This document shows, in pieces, positions 1-6,400 of a DNA stretch of 36,120 nt (position 1 is the first letter of the stretch; each line of letters begins with the position of its first letter). The notes below the pieces were generated by a model. That model was given only the letters and a program-made list of their open reading frames with translations. It had not been told where the DNA came from and did not search any database. This stretch comes from JAUUZT01 sp964654015 (GTDB lineage: Bacteria > Chloroflexota > Dehalococcoidia > GIF9 > AB-539-J10). The translations under genes and the position numbers were made by a program. The stretch is taken from NCBI GenBank assembly GCA_964654015.1, contig CAZZHQ010000017.1:1-36120 (forward strand), written 5' to 3'.

Positions 1-316
1 ATAAATCTGACTCATAAGTTCGCTTAAGCCAATGGTTTACAAATTTCATGGTAAATCCCTCCGAGACCTTGGGCATCATTGTTATTATCCCTTGAATTGC
101 TCCATAGTAGAAACCACAAAGCTTATGTTTTTCATGATGATAGAGTATTAACTCGCCAAAGGATTTACCTCTATAGTCACCAATTAAACTGCAAATATTA
201 ATGTCTTCAGATAAGTATCGTTTATATATTTGTCCAGGCAAAAGTATGGAGTTAATCTCCAGGTCTGAGATTACGTTGTCCACAAAATTATTAGTATTTT
301 TCCATGGCTTTGTCAT
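1..316 (-). CDS. Partial hypothetical protein, truncated by the window edge
   Basis: An open frame reads leftwards from ATG at 316-314 (MTKPWKNTNNFVDNV...) and leaves the window after 105 codons without a stop. The translation is rich in aromatic and charged residues with no obvious membrane segment; a typical piece is LLPGQIYKRYLSEDINI. It looks coded rather than random. I do not recognise the family, and no strong Shine-Dalgarno site is visible before the ATG. It lies 190 bp outside the left end of the transposon, so it is host or island DNA and not transposon cargo. The plus-strand frame across the same bases (201-461) is low-complexity and looks like a shadow. Confidence 0.5.
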   Translation of the reverse strand, partial: MTKPWKNTNNFVDNVISDLEINSILLPGQIYKRYLSEDINICSLIGDYRGKSFGELILYHHEKHKLCGFYYGAIQGIITMMPKVSEGFTMKFVNHWLKRTYESDL

Positions 317-507
317 GATGAATCTTTTAACTTACATTCTATCACTGACTTATTTAAAAAGATTAATTTATTGTTTAATAAGCCTTGACGCATCACAGTA
401 CGGCTCAGCATTAAAATGCAAATGTTTGCTCTGTACTGGGATTAAATCGCCAACAGGATAATACTTCACAAGTACCTAGAGAGAATCTAGAACAAAAATA
501 TATTAGT

Positions 508-515
508 TATAAATG
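508..515. repeat. Target-site duplication, left copy (TATAAATG)
   Basis: The 8 bp TATAAATG sit directly outside the left terminal inverted repeat and recur at 4069-4076 directly outside the right one. An 8-bp duplication is what IS6-type DDE transposases usually leave, and it shows that the element between the copies inserted as one unit. Confidence 0.9.
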
Positions 516-542
516 GGTTAAGGTAACTCGTGGTTGTTTTGT
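516..542 (+). repeat. Left terminal inverted repeat (27 bp)
   Basis: The repeat begins GGTTAAGGTAACTCG at its outer end and ends TTTTGT inside. It is the exact reverse complement of 4042-4068. The identity stops abruptly on both sides: the next base outward is the target duplication, and the bases inward do not match. Confidence 0.95.
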
Positions 543-554
543 AATTTTACATGA

Positions 555-566
555 TAGAATAGAATC
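555..566 (+). promoter_or_regulatory. Possible -10 box of the transposon operon, leaderless start
   Basis: TAGAAT at 555-560 lies six bases before the ATG at 567. A -35-like TTGTTT (534-539) sits inside the left inverted repeat with a short 15-bp spacer. No Shine-Dalgarno site precedes the ATG, so transcription starting on the ATG itself would explain the layout. The -35 match is weak; this is a suggestion. Confidence 0.35.
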
Positions 567-1016
567 ATGGATAAAGGCAACCCAAATAAGGTTGAGGCGA
601 GTTGGCTCTGGGTTGTGCGGACTTCTCACAAGCCATGCCATTTTTATAAAATCCGAGATATCTTTGCTCCAAACTTGGTGTCATTCACATTATGGCTGGC
701 AATTGCTGCCTTTGCGGCAACGATTGCCTTTAGTCTACAACCTAATAATATCAAATGGATGTTTGGAGTGTGGGGGATGAACATTTCTGAGGCTGCTGTC
801 ATCTTCATACAATCAATAATCATTATAGTGTTTGTTGGCATATTGGGACTCTCGGCTCTTGTTATTATTCTCATGTTTGTTACCTTTTTAGTGGTAAATT
901 GTATAAGGGGAATAGTAGCAATATGGGATTGGAGGATGAGGGATAAACTGAAAAACACGGAGAAAAGAAAAGAGGCATTAGTACAAAAGGTGAATAGCCA
1001 TGCTGATAAAGAATAG
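567..1016 (+). CDS. Transposon-encoded small membrane protein 1
   Basis: This 149-aa protein is the first gene of the transposon. Its N-terminal ~36 residues are soluble and carry two His and one Cys (SHKPCHFYK). Hydrophobic segments follow at about residues 37-58 and 76-113; the second is long enough for one extended or two short helices. The tail (122-149) is strongly charged and probably cytoplasmic. Its 3' end overlaps the transposase gene by 17 bp, so the two are probably translationally coupled. I do not recognise the family. Possible roles are an accessory to transposition or an immunity or anchoring partner for the methyltransferase-nuclease; the sequence does not decide. Confidence 0.7.
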   Translation: MDKGNPNKVEASWLWVVRTSHKPCHFYKIRDIFAPNLVSFTLWLAIAAFAATIAFSLQPNNIKWMFGVWGMNISEAAVIFIQSIIIIVFVGILGLSALVIILMFVTFLVVNCIRGIVAIWDWRMRDKLKNTEKRKEALVQKVNSHADKE

Positions 1017-1986
1017 TTTAACACTAATAAAGTGCAAGCATTGTGGTTCACCACAAGTAATTAAGTTTGGCACACGAAAAGATATTCAGAGATATTACTG
1101 TAAGGACTGTAAACGCAAGTTTGTGCTGGATACGTTACCTAAAATGAAAACACCAATGAAATGGATAGCTTCGGCACTGGATATGTATTATTGTGGTATG
1201 CCGTTATATAGTATTCAAGGACACATGAAACTAGAGTATGGTAAATACTTCTCTGAGGCGGGAATATATAAGTGGATAGTTAGGTTCACGAAAGAAGCTA
1301 TCAAGAAGTCAAAGGACTTCAAGCCAGCAGTGGGCGGAAAGTGGATTGCCGATGAAACAGCAATAAATGCAAGCGGAAAGAAGATATGGTTCTGGGACCT
1401 TATAGATGCTAGAACTAGATTCTTGTTAGCTTCACATATCTCAAAGAATAGGACAACAGAGGATGCACAGATACTTGTAGAGAAGGCTATCAAGAGAGCG
1501 GGGAAAGTACCGGATACGATTATTACGGATAAGTTAAGAGCGTACATAGACGGTATTGATATAGCCAACGACAAGATAAAACATATCAGAAGCAAGCCGT
1601 TTACGGAAGAGAATCACACGAACTTTATAGAACGATTTCATGGAACACTTAAAGAGAGAACTAATGTAATACGGAACTTCAACAATCTAAAGACGGCAAA
1701 GTTACTCACCGATGGATGGTTAATACAATATAACTATTTCAAAGAGCATGAGTCATTGGGTAATGTATCACCAGCAAAAAGTATGAAAGTAGCATTACCT
1801 TTCAAAGACTGGAACGACATAGTAAGCACATCTGGTGAAGATAGTTATACAGAGGAAGAGCATTTACCAATAGCAATACCAGTAACGGAACAGCAAAAGA
1901 AGAGTGCATATTTTAGGAAGGCTAATCGAAAGAGCCAAGCTAAAAAAAGGGCAATGATTCCAAAACTGGGAACATTTAGGGGTTAG
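1000..1986 (+). CDS. DDE transposase with N-terminal zinc ribbon (IS6/IS240-like)
   Basis: This 328-aa protein cuts and joins the ends of the element. Residues 11-41 form a four-cysteine zinc ribbon (C12, C15, C34, C37), like those of other zinc-ribbon transposases. A helix-turn-helix-like region follows at about 50-98. The catalytic core shows D118 (ADET), D177 (TDKL) and E211 (NFIERFHGTLKER), with 33 residues between the second D and the E, and a Lys seven residues after the E as in classical DDE enzymes. The C-terminal ~60 residues are charged and end in a basic Arg/Lys-rich stretch (304-317) that may bind DNA. The gene is full length with no frameshift. It overlaps the preceding membrane-protein gene by 17 bp. 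The IS6/IS240 assignment is inferred from motif spacing and the 8-bp target duplication. Confidence 0.9.
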   Translation: MLIKNSLTLIKCKHCGSPQVIKFGTRKDIQRYYCKDCKRKFVLDTLPKMKTPMKWIASALDMYYCGMPLYSIQGHMKLEYGKYFSEAGIYKWIVRFTKEAIKKSKDFKPAVGGKWIADETAINASGKKIWFWDLIDARTRFLLASHISKNRTTEDAQILVEKAIKRAGKVPDTIITDKLRAYIDGIDIANDKIKHIRSKPFTEENHTNFIERFHGTLKERTNVIRNFNNLKTAKLLTDGWLIQYNYFKEHESLGNVSPAKSMKVALPFKDWNDIVSTSGEDSYTEEEHLPIAIPVTEQQKKSAYFRKANRKSQAKKRAMIPKLGTFRG

Positions 1987-2024
1987 CTATAGTCGCTCAT
2001 ACAGAGAAGTGATATTATGATGAT

Positions 2025-2432
2025 ATGGCAAATGGGCAAAAACATAAGCGTTACATTGAGTGGGCTATTGCGATATTGGGGATATTGCTTGCGGCTACTG
2101 AAGGTATTTCTACAGCGTTTGCAATGGCGAATCAATCTTATATTGGGAGATTCCCAGTTACATTATCTGAGGGGCTGTATATCATGTTAACTTGGTTAAG
2201 CGTTAATATACCTTATATTGTATTTGTTCTTTGTGGGCTTCTCATTATAGCCTGTTTTGTGTTGATAGGATGGCTTGTCAAGGGAGCTGTAACAGATAAG
2301 CATAACAAGGCTAGAATGCCTCAACTGTCAGTGGATACAGAAGCCAAAATAGAGGAGCTAAAGAATGCTTCCAAACTATTCACCGAGCTTATAGACAGAC
2401 AAATAGAGGAATTGCAAAGCGGGAATAAGTAG
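2025..2432 (+). CDS. Transposon-encoded small membrane protein 2
   Basis: This 135-aa protein begins 38 bp after the transposase stop. Predicted membrane helices lie at about residues 11-34 and 58-86, separated by a short polar loop. A charged segment (87-103) and a probable coiled coil (104-131, rich in Glu, Leu and Lys) follow. Its plan resembles that of the first small protein of the element (two hydrophobic segments, then a charged helical tail), although I see no clear sequence identity. Two bases separate its stop from the methyltransferase start, so the two are almost certainly co-translated. Function unknown; a membrane-anchoring or regulatory partner of the methyltransferase-nuclease is possible. 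Confidence 0.7.
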   Translation: MANGQKHKRYIEWAIAILGILLAATEGISTAFAMANQSYIGRFPVTLSEGLYIMLTWLSVNIPYIVFVLCGLLIIACFVLIGWLVKGAVTDKHNKARMPQLSVDTEAKIEELKNASKLFTELIDRQIEELQSGNK

Positions 2433-2434
2433 TT

Positions 2435-4042
2435 ATGGATACTAATGTACTTTACTATGGGGATAATCTATCGGTACTACGGAATATACCTGACAATGCC
2501 ATAGACTTAATTTATCTTGACCCACCATTCAACAGCAAGGCTACATATAATGTGCTTTATAAAGAGCCTACGGGAGAACCTTCAAAGGCACAATTGACGG
2601 CTTTTGAAGATACATGGCATTGGGGTGATGAGTCAAGATATGCATTTCAACAAATAATGGAATCGAAGGTTGCACCAGTACAAGTGCAACAACTCATGGA
2701 TGTATTGCCTAGCTTCGTAGGGAACAAGACAGATATGAGAGCTTATTTGGTCATGATGACTGTTAGGCTAATAGAATTAAGGAGAGTACTCAAAGAGACT
2801 GGTTCAATATATTTACATTGTGATTCAACGGCAAGCCATTATTTGAAAATAGTTATGGATATGATATTTGGAGCAGATAACTTCTGTAATGAAATAATAT
2901 GGCAAAAAATAAGGGCTTCTAAAGCACAGACGATAGGGTTTGGCAAAGTACATGATGTTATATTTTATTACACCAAAACATCTGATGTTGCCTTCTATCC
3001 TGAGCGTGTAATCCATTCAGACAAATATCTCAAGAGCCACTATCGCTATACTGAACCAAAGACAAACAGAACCTATCGACTCGACAATTTCACGCAAACA
3101 GGACAAGGTATAGCTCGTAAGTTTGGTAATAAAATAATTGAACCTCCACATGGCAAGCATTGGATTTGGTCGCAGGAAAGGATTGATGATGGGATGCAAA
3201 GAGGGTTAATAATCGTACCAGAAAAAGGAATGCCTAGTGTGAAAAGATACCTTGATGAAGTAAGGGGTAACTTTGTTGAGGATATTTGGGTAGATATACC
3301 GCCGATTAACTCAATGGCAAAAGAGAGGCTTCCATATCCTACACAAAAGCCACTTGCCTTACTAGAACGGATTATCAAGGCGAGTAGCAATGAAGGAGAT
3401 ATAGTATTAGACCCATTCTGCGGATGTGGGACTGCGGTTGTTGCTGCACATAAATTTAATCGCAAATGGATTGGCATAGATGTTACTTATTTAGCAATAA
3501 GCACAATGAAATATAGGCTGGAGCAGTCTTTCCCAAATATAACTATTAAGGTAGTTGGTGAACCAACAGTGTTATCAGAAGCCAAGGTACTTGCAGAACA
3601 AGACAAGTACCAATTCCAGTGGTGGGCGGTATCTCTCATCAAAGGGCAACCTTATGGCAACAAGAAGAAGGGGGCAGATACAGGCATTGATGGCTACCTA
3701 TGGTTTGCCACTGGAATTGATAAATATGATAAAGCAATCATTTCCGTAAAAGGTGGTAGTGCGACAGTAAAAGATATTAGGGACTTAGATGGAGTAGTAG
3801 ACCGTGAAAAAACACCTATAGGCATATTTATTACGATGCATGAGCCTACACGGAAAATGGTGGAGGAAGCTGCTGAACACGGGTACTACAAATCACCTTT
3901 TGAGACAATGCACCGCAGGATACAAATACTAACAGTGAGGGAGTTAATGGATGGTAAGAAACCAGATGTTCCTTTGACGGTCTCTCCGATTCAGGCAATG
4001 AAACAAGATATTAGAAATAAACAGACAGAGCAATTATTATGA
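2435..4042 (+). CDS. Beta-class DNA methyltransferase fused to a nuclease-like domain
   Basis: The 535-aa protein has two parts. Residues 1-365 are an amino-methyltransferase in beta-class order: catalytic motif IV (LDPPFN, 28-33) comes first, and the S-adenosylmethionine-binding motif I (DPFCGCGT, 326-333) comes near the end of the domain, just after the typical YPTQKP segment (301-306). DPPF favours N6-adenine as target, but N4-cytosine cannot be excluded. Residues ~390-505 look like a Mrr-type PD-(D/E)xK nuclease: GADTGID (413-419), a beta strand AIISVKGG with K439, then a helical stretch. The usual Glu/Gln before xK is Ser here, which may reduce activity. The two parts could act as a single-chain restriction-modification enzyme. 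The gene is the last of the transposon and its TGA reaches into the right inverted repeat. Confidence 0.9.
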   Translation: MDTNVLYYGDNLSVLRNIPDNAIDLIYLDPPFNSKATYNVLYKEPTGEPSKAQLTAFEDTWHWGDESRYAFQQIMESKVAPVQVQQLMDVLPSFVGNKTDMRAYLVMMTVRLIELRRVLKETGSIYLHCDSTASHYLKIVMDMIFGADNFCNEIIWQKIRASKAQTIGFGKVHDVIFYYTKTSDVAFYPERVIHSDKYLKSHYRYTEPKTNRTYRLDNFTQTGQGIARKFGNKIIEPPHGKHWIWSQERIDDGMQRGLIIVPEKGMPSVKRYLDEVRGNFVEDIWVDIPPINSMAKERLPYPTQKPLALLERIIKASSNEGDIVLDPFCGCGTAVVAAHKFNRKWIGIDVTYLAISTMKYRLEQSFPNITIKVVGEPTVLSEAKVLAEQDKYQFQWWAVSLIKGQPYGNKKKGADTGIDGYLWFATGIDKYDKAIISVKGGSATVKDIRDLDGVVDREKTPIGIFITMHEPTRKMVEEAAEHGYYKSPFETMHRRIQILTVRELMDGKKPDVPLTVSPIQAMKQDIRNKQTEQLL

Positions 4043-4068
4043 CAAAACAACCACGAGTTACCTTAACC
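4042..4068 (-). repeat. Right terminal inverted repeat (27 bp)
   Basis: Exact reverse complement of 516-542. Its inner base (4042) is also the last base of the methyltransferase stop codon. Confidence 0.95.
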
Positions 4069-4076
4069 TATAAATG
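4069..4076. repeat. Target-site duplication, right copy (TATAAATG)
   Basis: Identical to 508-515. The empty site before insertion would have read ...TTAGT-TATAAATG-ATTAATAAC... Confidence 0.9.
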
Positions 4077-4095
4077 ATTAATAACTATTTGATAA

Positions 4096-4117
4096 TTGGC
4101 ACTAATTTGGCACTAAT
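4096..4117. repeat. Tandem 11-bp repeat, two copies
   Basis: TTGGCACTAAT occurs twice without a gap, 19 bp beyond the right target duplication. It lies in the gene-free stretch. On the minus strand it reads as the end of a short frame (SAKLVPIIK, stop). It may be the tail of a decayed gene or a recombination-site remnant. Confidence 0.5.
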
Positions 4118-4199
4118 TCTTTTCAACCTGAATTTATAAATGGGATTATTGAAGCTAAAATAGCGATACGCATAAAACAACAGTTTAGCTTAAATAACA

Positions 4200-4785
4200 C
4201 TAGAAAATAGACTTAACGTATAATTCACACATATGAGTTAAATTAACCTTGTACATTAATGGAACATTCTCAATAGACCGATGTATTAATAAAACCTCCC
4301 AAGAATATTGGAACGATACCAATTTTGCTAACCCTTTGCTAACGCATAGAAACAAACTTGGAAATATGATACGGTAGTGTACGTACAAAATACAGTATTC
4401 CAATAAAGGTTGCAACACGTATTTGAACGTAAAAACACATAGCGTACGAGTAATGGCAAGTCCGGTATGCGCTACTACAATAATTACCAGACAGTAATAA
4501 ACCAGAACACAAATTCACTGGAGTAGTGTCAGGATTAATCTCATTGTCCAATGAATATCTCACCTTTATTTTCTCCTGCAAGTGCTTATAGTTCATTAAT
4601 AAAATCAGCACAATCAAATCTGTGTTGTCGACGATATTGATAATGGATACTTACCTTATCATCCAGGGTTTATAGGCTTTCCATGCTAAGCCCTCGAAGT
4701 CCCTGATTTAAAAAGCCAGTAAGCTTCTCCTCCAATTTTGAAGATGACACCTGTTCTAATATATTTTGAGAAATGTTTCATGTAC
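4200..4785 (-). pseudogene. Probable decayed tyrosine recombinase (integrase) remnant
   Basis: No intact gene covers 4077-4855. On the minus strand one frame from ~4785 reads protein-like text through in-frame stops: KLEEKLTGFLNQGLRGLSM, a stop, then DDKVSIHYQYRRQHRFDC and FINEL, a stop, then GENKGEIFIG. 'GLRGLSMESL' resembles the N-terminal SAM-like segment of XerC/D-type recombinases (...rGLSxxTl...). Further along, in another frame near 4250-4320, LLIHRSIENVPLMYKVN resembles the C-terminal 'LLGHRSIENTLMY' box holding the catalytic His and Tyr of this family. At least two stops and one frame change separate the pieces, so the gene is dead if real. The match is from memory of motifs; a profile search would decide it. 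Confidence 0.35.
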
Positions 4786-4855
4786 ATAATTTTAGTTTAT
4801 CTATGGGTAGTATAATGGTGTCGAAATATCATAACCAACAAGGGGGGACATCAGG

Positions 4856-5407
4856 ATGAACAACCAAACGGAGATGGTTTCATTAACGGATGCTAAAGAA
4901 CAAGTAAGTAAAGTTTGTAAACGTCTAGCGCTTTTACATTTGTCTTTTGCCAAAACATTGGTTGAAGAATATGGTGAAGAGAAAGGCAAAGAATTGGTAC
5001 TTAAAGCAATCAAAAATTATGGCATAAGAGTTGGGGAGGGTGCTAAAGAAAGGGCAAGTAACTGCGGGCTGGATAACTCTCCGGGACATTTTAGAGGTGA
5101 CTTGCCAACCTACGGCATGCACGATAACGTACAGAATGAAAAGGTCGATGGTGAGAGTCATACTAAGGCTTATGGTTGTGTGATGGGTAAAGTATGGAGA
5201 GAACTTGGCGAAAATGAACTAGGGCGTTTATATTGCTATGTAGATCCGTCAAAATTCATGGCTTTCAATCCCAATTTCAAGTTGATACATATAAAAGCAA
5301 TTCCAGACGGTGATGAATACTGTGAGTTTGCGGTAAGACCGACCACCGAAAAGGAAAAACAGGATTTTGCTGATAATAATAAGGACTGGTCCTATATAGA
5401 CAAATGA
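4856..5407 (+). CDS. L-2-amino-thiazoline-4-carboxylic acid hydrolase-like protein
   Basis: This 183-aa protein resembles the ATC-hydrolase family (PF14196), whose founding member opens the thiazoline ring on a route to L-cysteine. The family's typical C-terminal half is visible: YCYVDPSKFMAFNPNFKLIH (138-157), then a strand ending EYCEFAVRP. The N-terminal half is helical (LHLSFAKTLVEEYGEEKGKE). Most members are uncharacterised and many probably do not hydrolyse ATC, so the substrate is open. A purine-rich AGGGGGGACATCAGG precedes the ATG, and a TATAAT at 4811-4816 could be its -10 box, but no good -35 is seen. A nitroreductase gene follows after 26 bp with its own GGGAGG site; the two probably form an operon. 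Confidence 0.7.
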   Translation: MNNQTEMVSLTDAKEQVSKVCKRLALLHLSFAKTLVEEYGEEKGKELVLKAIKNYGIRVGEGAKERASNCGLDNSPGHFRGDLPTYGMHDNVQNEKVDGESHTKAYGCVMGKVWRELGENELGRLYCYVDPSKFMAFNPNFKLIHIKAIPDGDEYCEFAVRPTTEKEKQDFADNNKDWSYIDK

Positions 5408-5433
5408 AGTCGCACAGGGAGGTATGATCATTA

Positions 5434-6318
5434 ATGTCATATGAAATAGAGGCTAAACCATTCGGAGGTAAATCATATAGTAGAGCGGACATGGCGAAGA
5501 TGGACCAGGCAGTACTTGGTGCTCTTTTAAGAGAACGTGTACATCACAATATTGAGGTCCCTCTATATCCGACCCTTCTTAAATGGAAGGGAAATCCAAT
5601 ATCGTCTTTCGGACTACAAGCTCAGTTAGTATTTGACGTCTGGGTTGAAAGGGGGTTTTTACTGGATACTCCTGATATTGAGTGGGTTAGCAAATATCTT
5701 TCCATCGCTAGCAAAATACGAGCAGGGGAAATATTTGATTGGGAAGAACCTCTTCCTGCTCCCTTTAGTGATGAGGAAATGGTTGTTGTGCATAAATTGA
5801 TTTATGGACGGCACTCTATCCGGGACTGGTGCGATAAACCCGTGCCTGCCGAAATGATAGAGAAAGTGCTGGAGGCAGGTAGAGCTGCTCCAATAGGCTG
5901 TAACCTGGATGAAATACGTTTTATTGTGATACAAGGTTCTGAAGAAGCCGAAATGATTTGGAGTGATATTTCTACTAAACATGCCGTGATAATAGTCATC
6001 TGCTACGATACCAGAATACCTCAAATAGTCTACCAGGACAGGTTTGTTCCGCAGAACGCGGGATTTGACGCGGCAGCAGCCGGTGACCATATGCTGCTGA
6101 TGGCTCATGCACTGGGCTTGGGTGCAGTTTGGTTATCCAAACTGGTAAAGACTGAGTTAACAGAAGATACAGGGGCAAAGTTTAAAAAGTTATATGGTTT
6201 GCCGGATTACATCGAGGTGGCTATGCATATAGCGATTGGATGGCCTGCTATTGGTACAATTAAATCAGAGAGAATACCGCTTACCGATATGATGATATCT
6301 AGAAATAAAACTATGTAA
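5434..6318 (+). CDS. Nitroreductase-family flavoprotein with N-terminal extension
   Basis: The 294-aa protein has a nitroreductase domain at about residues 120-290, starting with the family signature GRHSIRDWCDKPVP (125-138) that normally contacts FMN. It continues with EAGRAAPIGCNLDEIRFIVI and, near the end, HALGLGAVWLSK and IAIGWPA. Such enzymes use FMN and NAD(P)H to reduce nitro, quinone or iodinated substrates, or run dehydrogenations. The first ~118 residues are an added helical segment not found in short nitroreductases. Members with such extensions sometimes carry extra ligand or ferredoxin domains, but no Cys cluster is seen here. Start chosen at the ATG after GGGAGG (5417-5422). Substrate unknown. 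Confidence 0.8.
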   Translation: MSYEIEAKPFGGKSYSRADMAKMDQAVLGALLRERVHHNIEVPLYPTLLKWKGNPISSFGLQAQLVFDVWVERGFLLDTPDIEWVSKYLSIASKIRAGEIFDWEEPLPAPFSDEEMVVVHKLIYGRHSIRDWCDKPVPAEMIEKVLEAGRAAPIGCNLDEIRFIVIQGSEEAEMIWSDISTKHAVIIVICYDTRIPQIVYQDRFVPQNAGFDAAAAGDHMLLMAHALGLGAVWLSKLVKTELTEDTGAKFKKLYGLPDYIEVAMHIAIGWPAIGTIKSERIPLTDMMISRNKTM

Positions 6319-6352
6319 AACCCCAAAAGTAAAGTAGATTGGCTGATGTTTG

Positions 6353-6388
6353 GTAGCCTTGTTGGCTACACTACATACGTGTTAAAAT
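6353..6388 (+). promoter_or_regulatory. Hairpin and probable trpS promoter
   Basis: TTGTTG (6359-6364) and TAAAAT (6383-6388), 18 bp apart, form a plausible sigma-A promoter 12 bp before the trpS ATG, leaving an almost leaderless mRNA. The -35 overlaps an inverted repeat GTAGCC-ttgtt-GGCTAC (6353-6369). It lacks a T-tract, so it is a poor terminator for the nitroreductase gene; it could be an operator. Confidence 0.4.
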
Positions 6389-6400
6389 CTAAAAATATAT

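Larger units (their letters stand above)
516..4068. mobile_element. Complete 3.55-kb transposon carrying a methyltransferase-nuclease fusion
   Basis: The element is bounded by 27-bp inverted repeats that match at every base (516-542 and 4042-4068) and by the 8-bp direct repeat TATAAATG. It holds four plus-strand genes packed end to end: a small membrane protein (567-1016), a DDE transposase (1000-1986), a second small membrane protein (2025-2432) and a methyltransferase fused to a nuclease-like domain (2435-4042). The last stop codon uses the first base of the right repeat, and the first gene starts 24 bp inside the left repeat, so almost nothing inside is non-coding. The transposase keeps its D-D-E residues, and both ends and the target duplication are undamaged. 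This suggests recent insertion. IS6/IS240 membership is inferred from the transposase layout and the 8-bp duplication. I know of no named element with this cargo. Confidence 0.9.

Noticed and set aside
201..461. 86-codon plus-strand frame at the left edge
   Set aside because: Low-complexity translation with no binding site; it overlaps the better minus-strand frame 1-316.
644..1054. 136-codon minus-strand frame across the first transposon gene
   Set aside because: Antisense mirror of a real gene; its composition follows from the hydrophobic codons opposite.
4135..4142. Third copy of TATAAATG, followed by GG as at the left junction
   Set aside because: No inverted repeat is attached to it and 8 bp in AT-rich DNA recurs by chance; the copies at 508 and 4069 fit the ends exactly.
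4339..4617. 92-codon minus-strand frame in the gene-free stretch
   Set aside because: Not a gene by itself; parts may belong to the decayed recombinase, which uses more than one frame.
6353..6369. Hairpin GTAGCC-ttgtt-GGCTAC as a rho-independent terminator
   Set aside because: Six-base stem and no following T-run; it overlaps the trpS -35 box instead.
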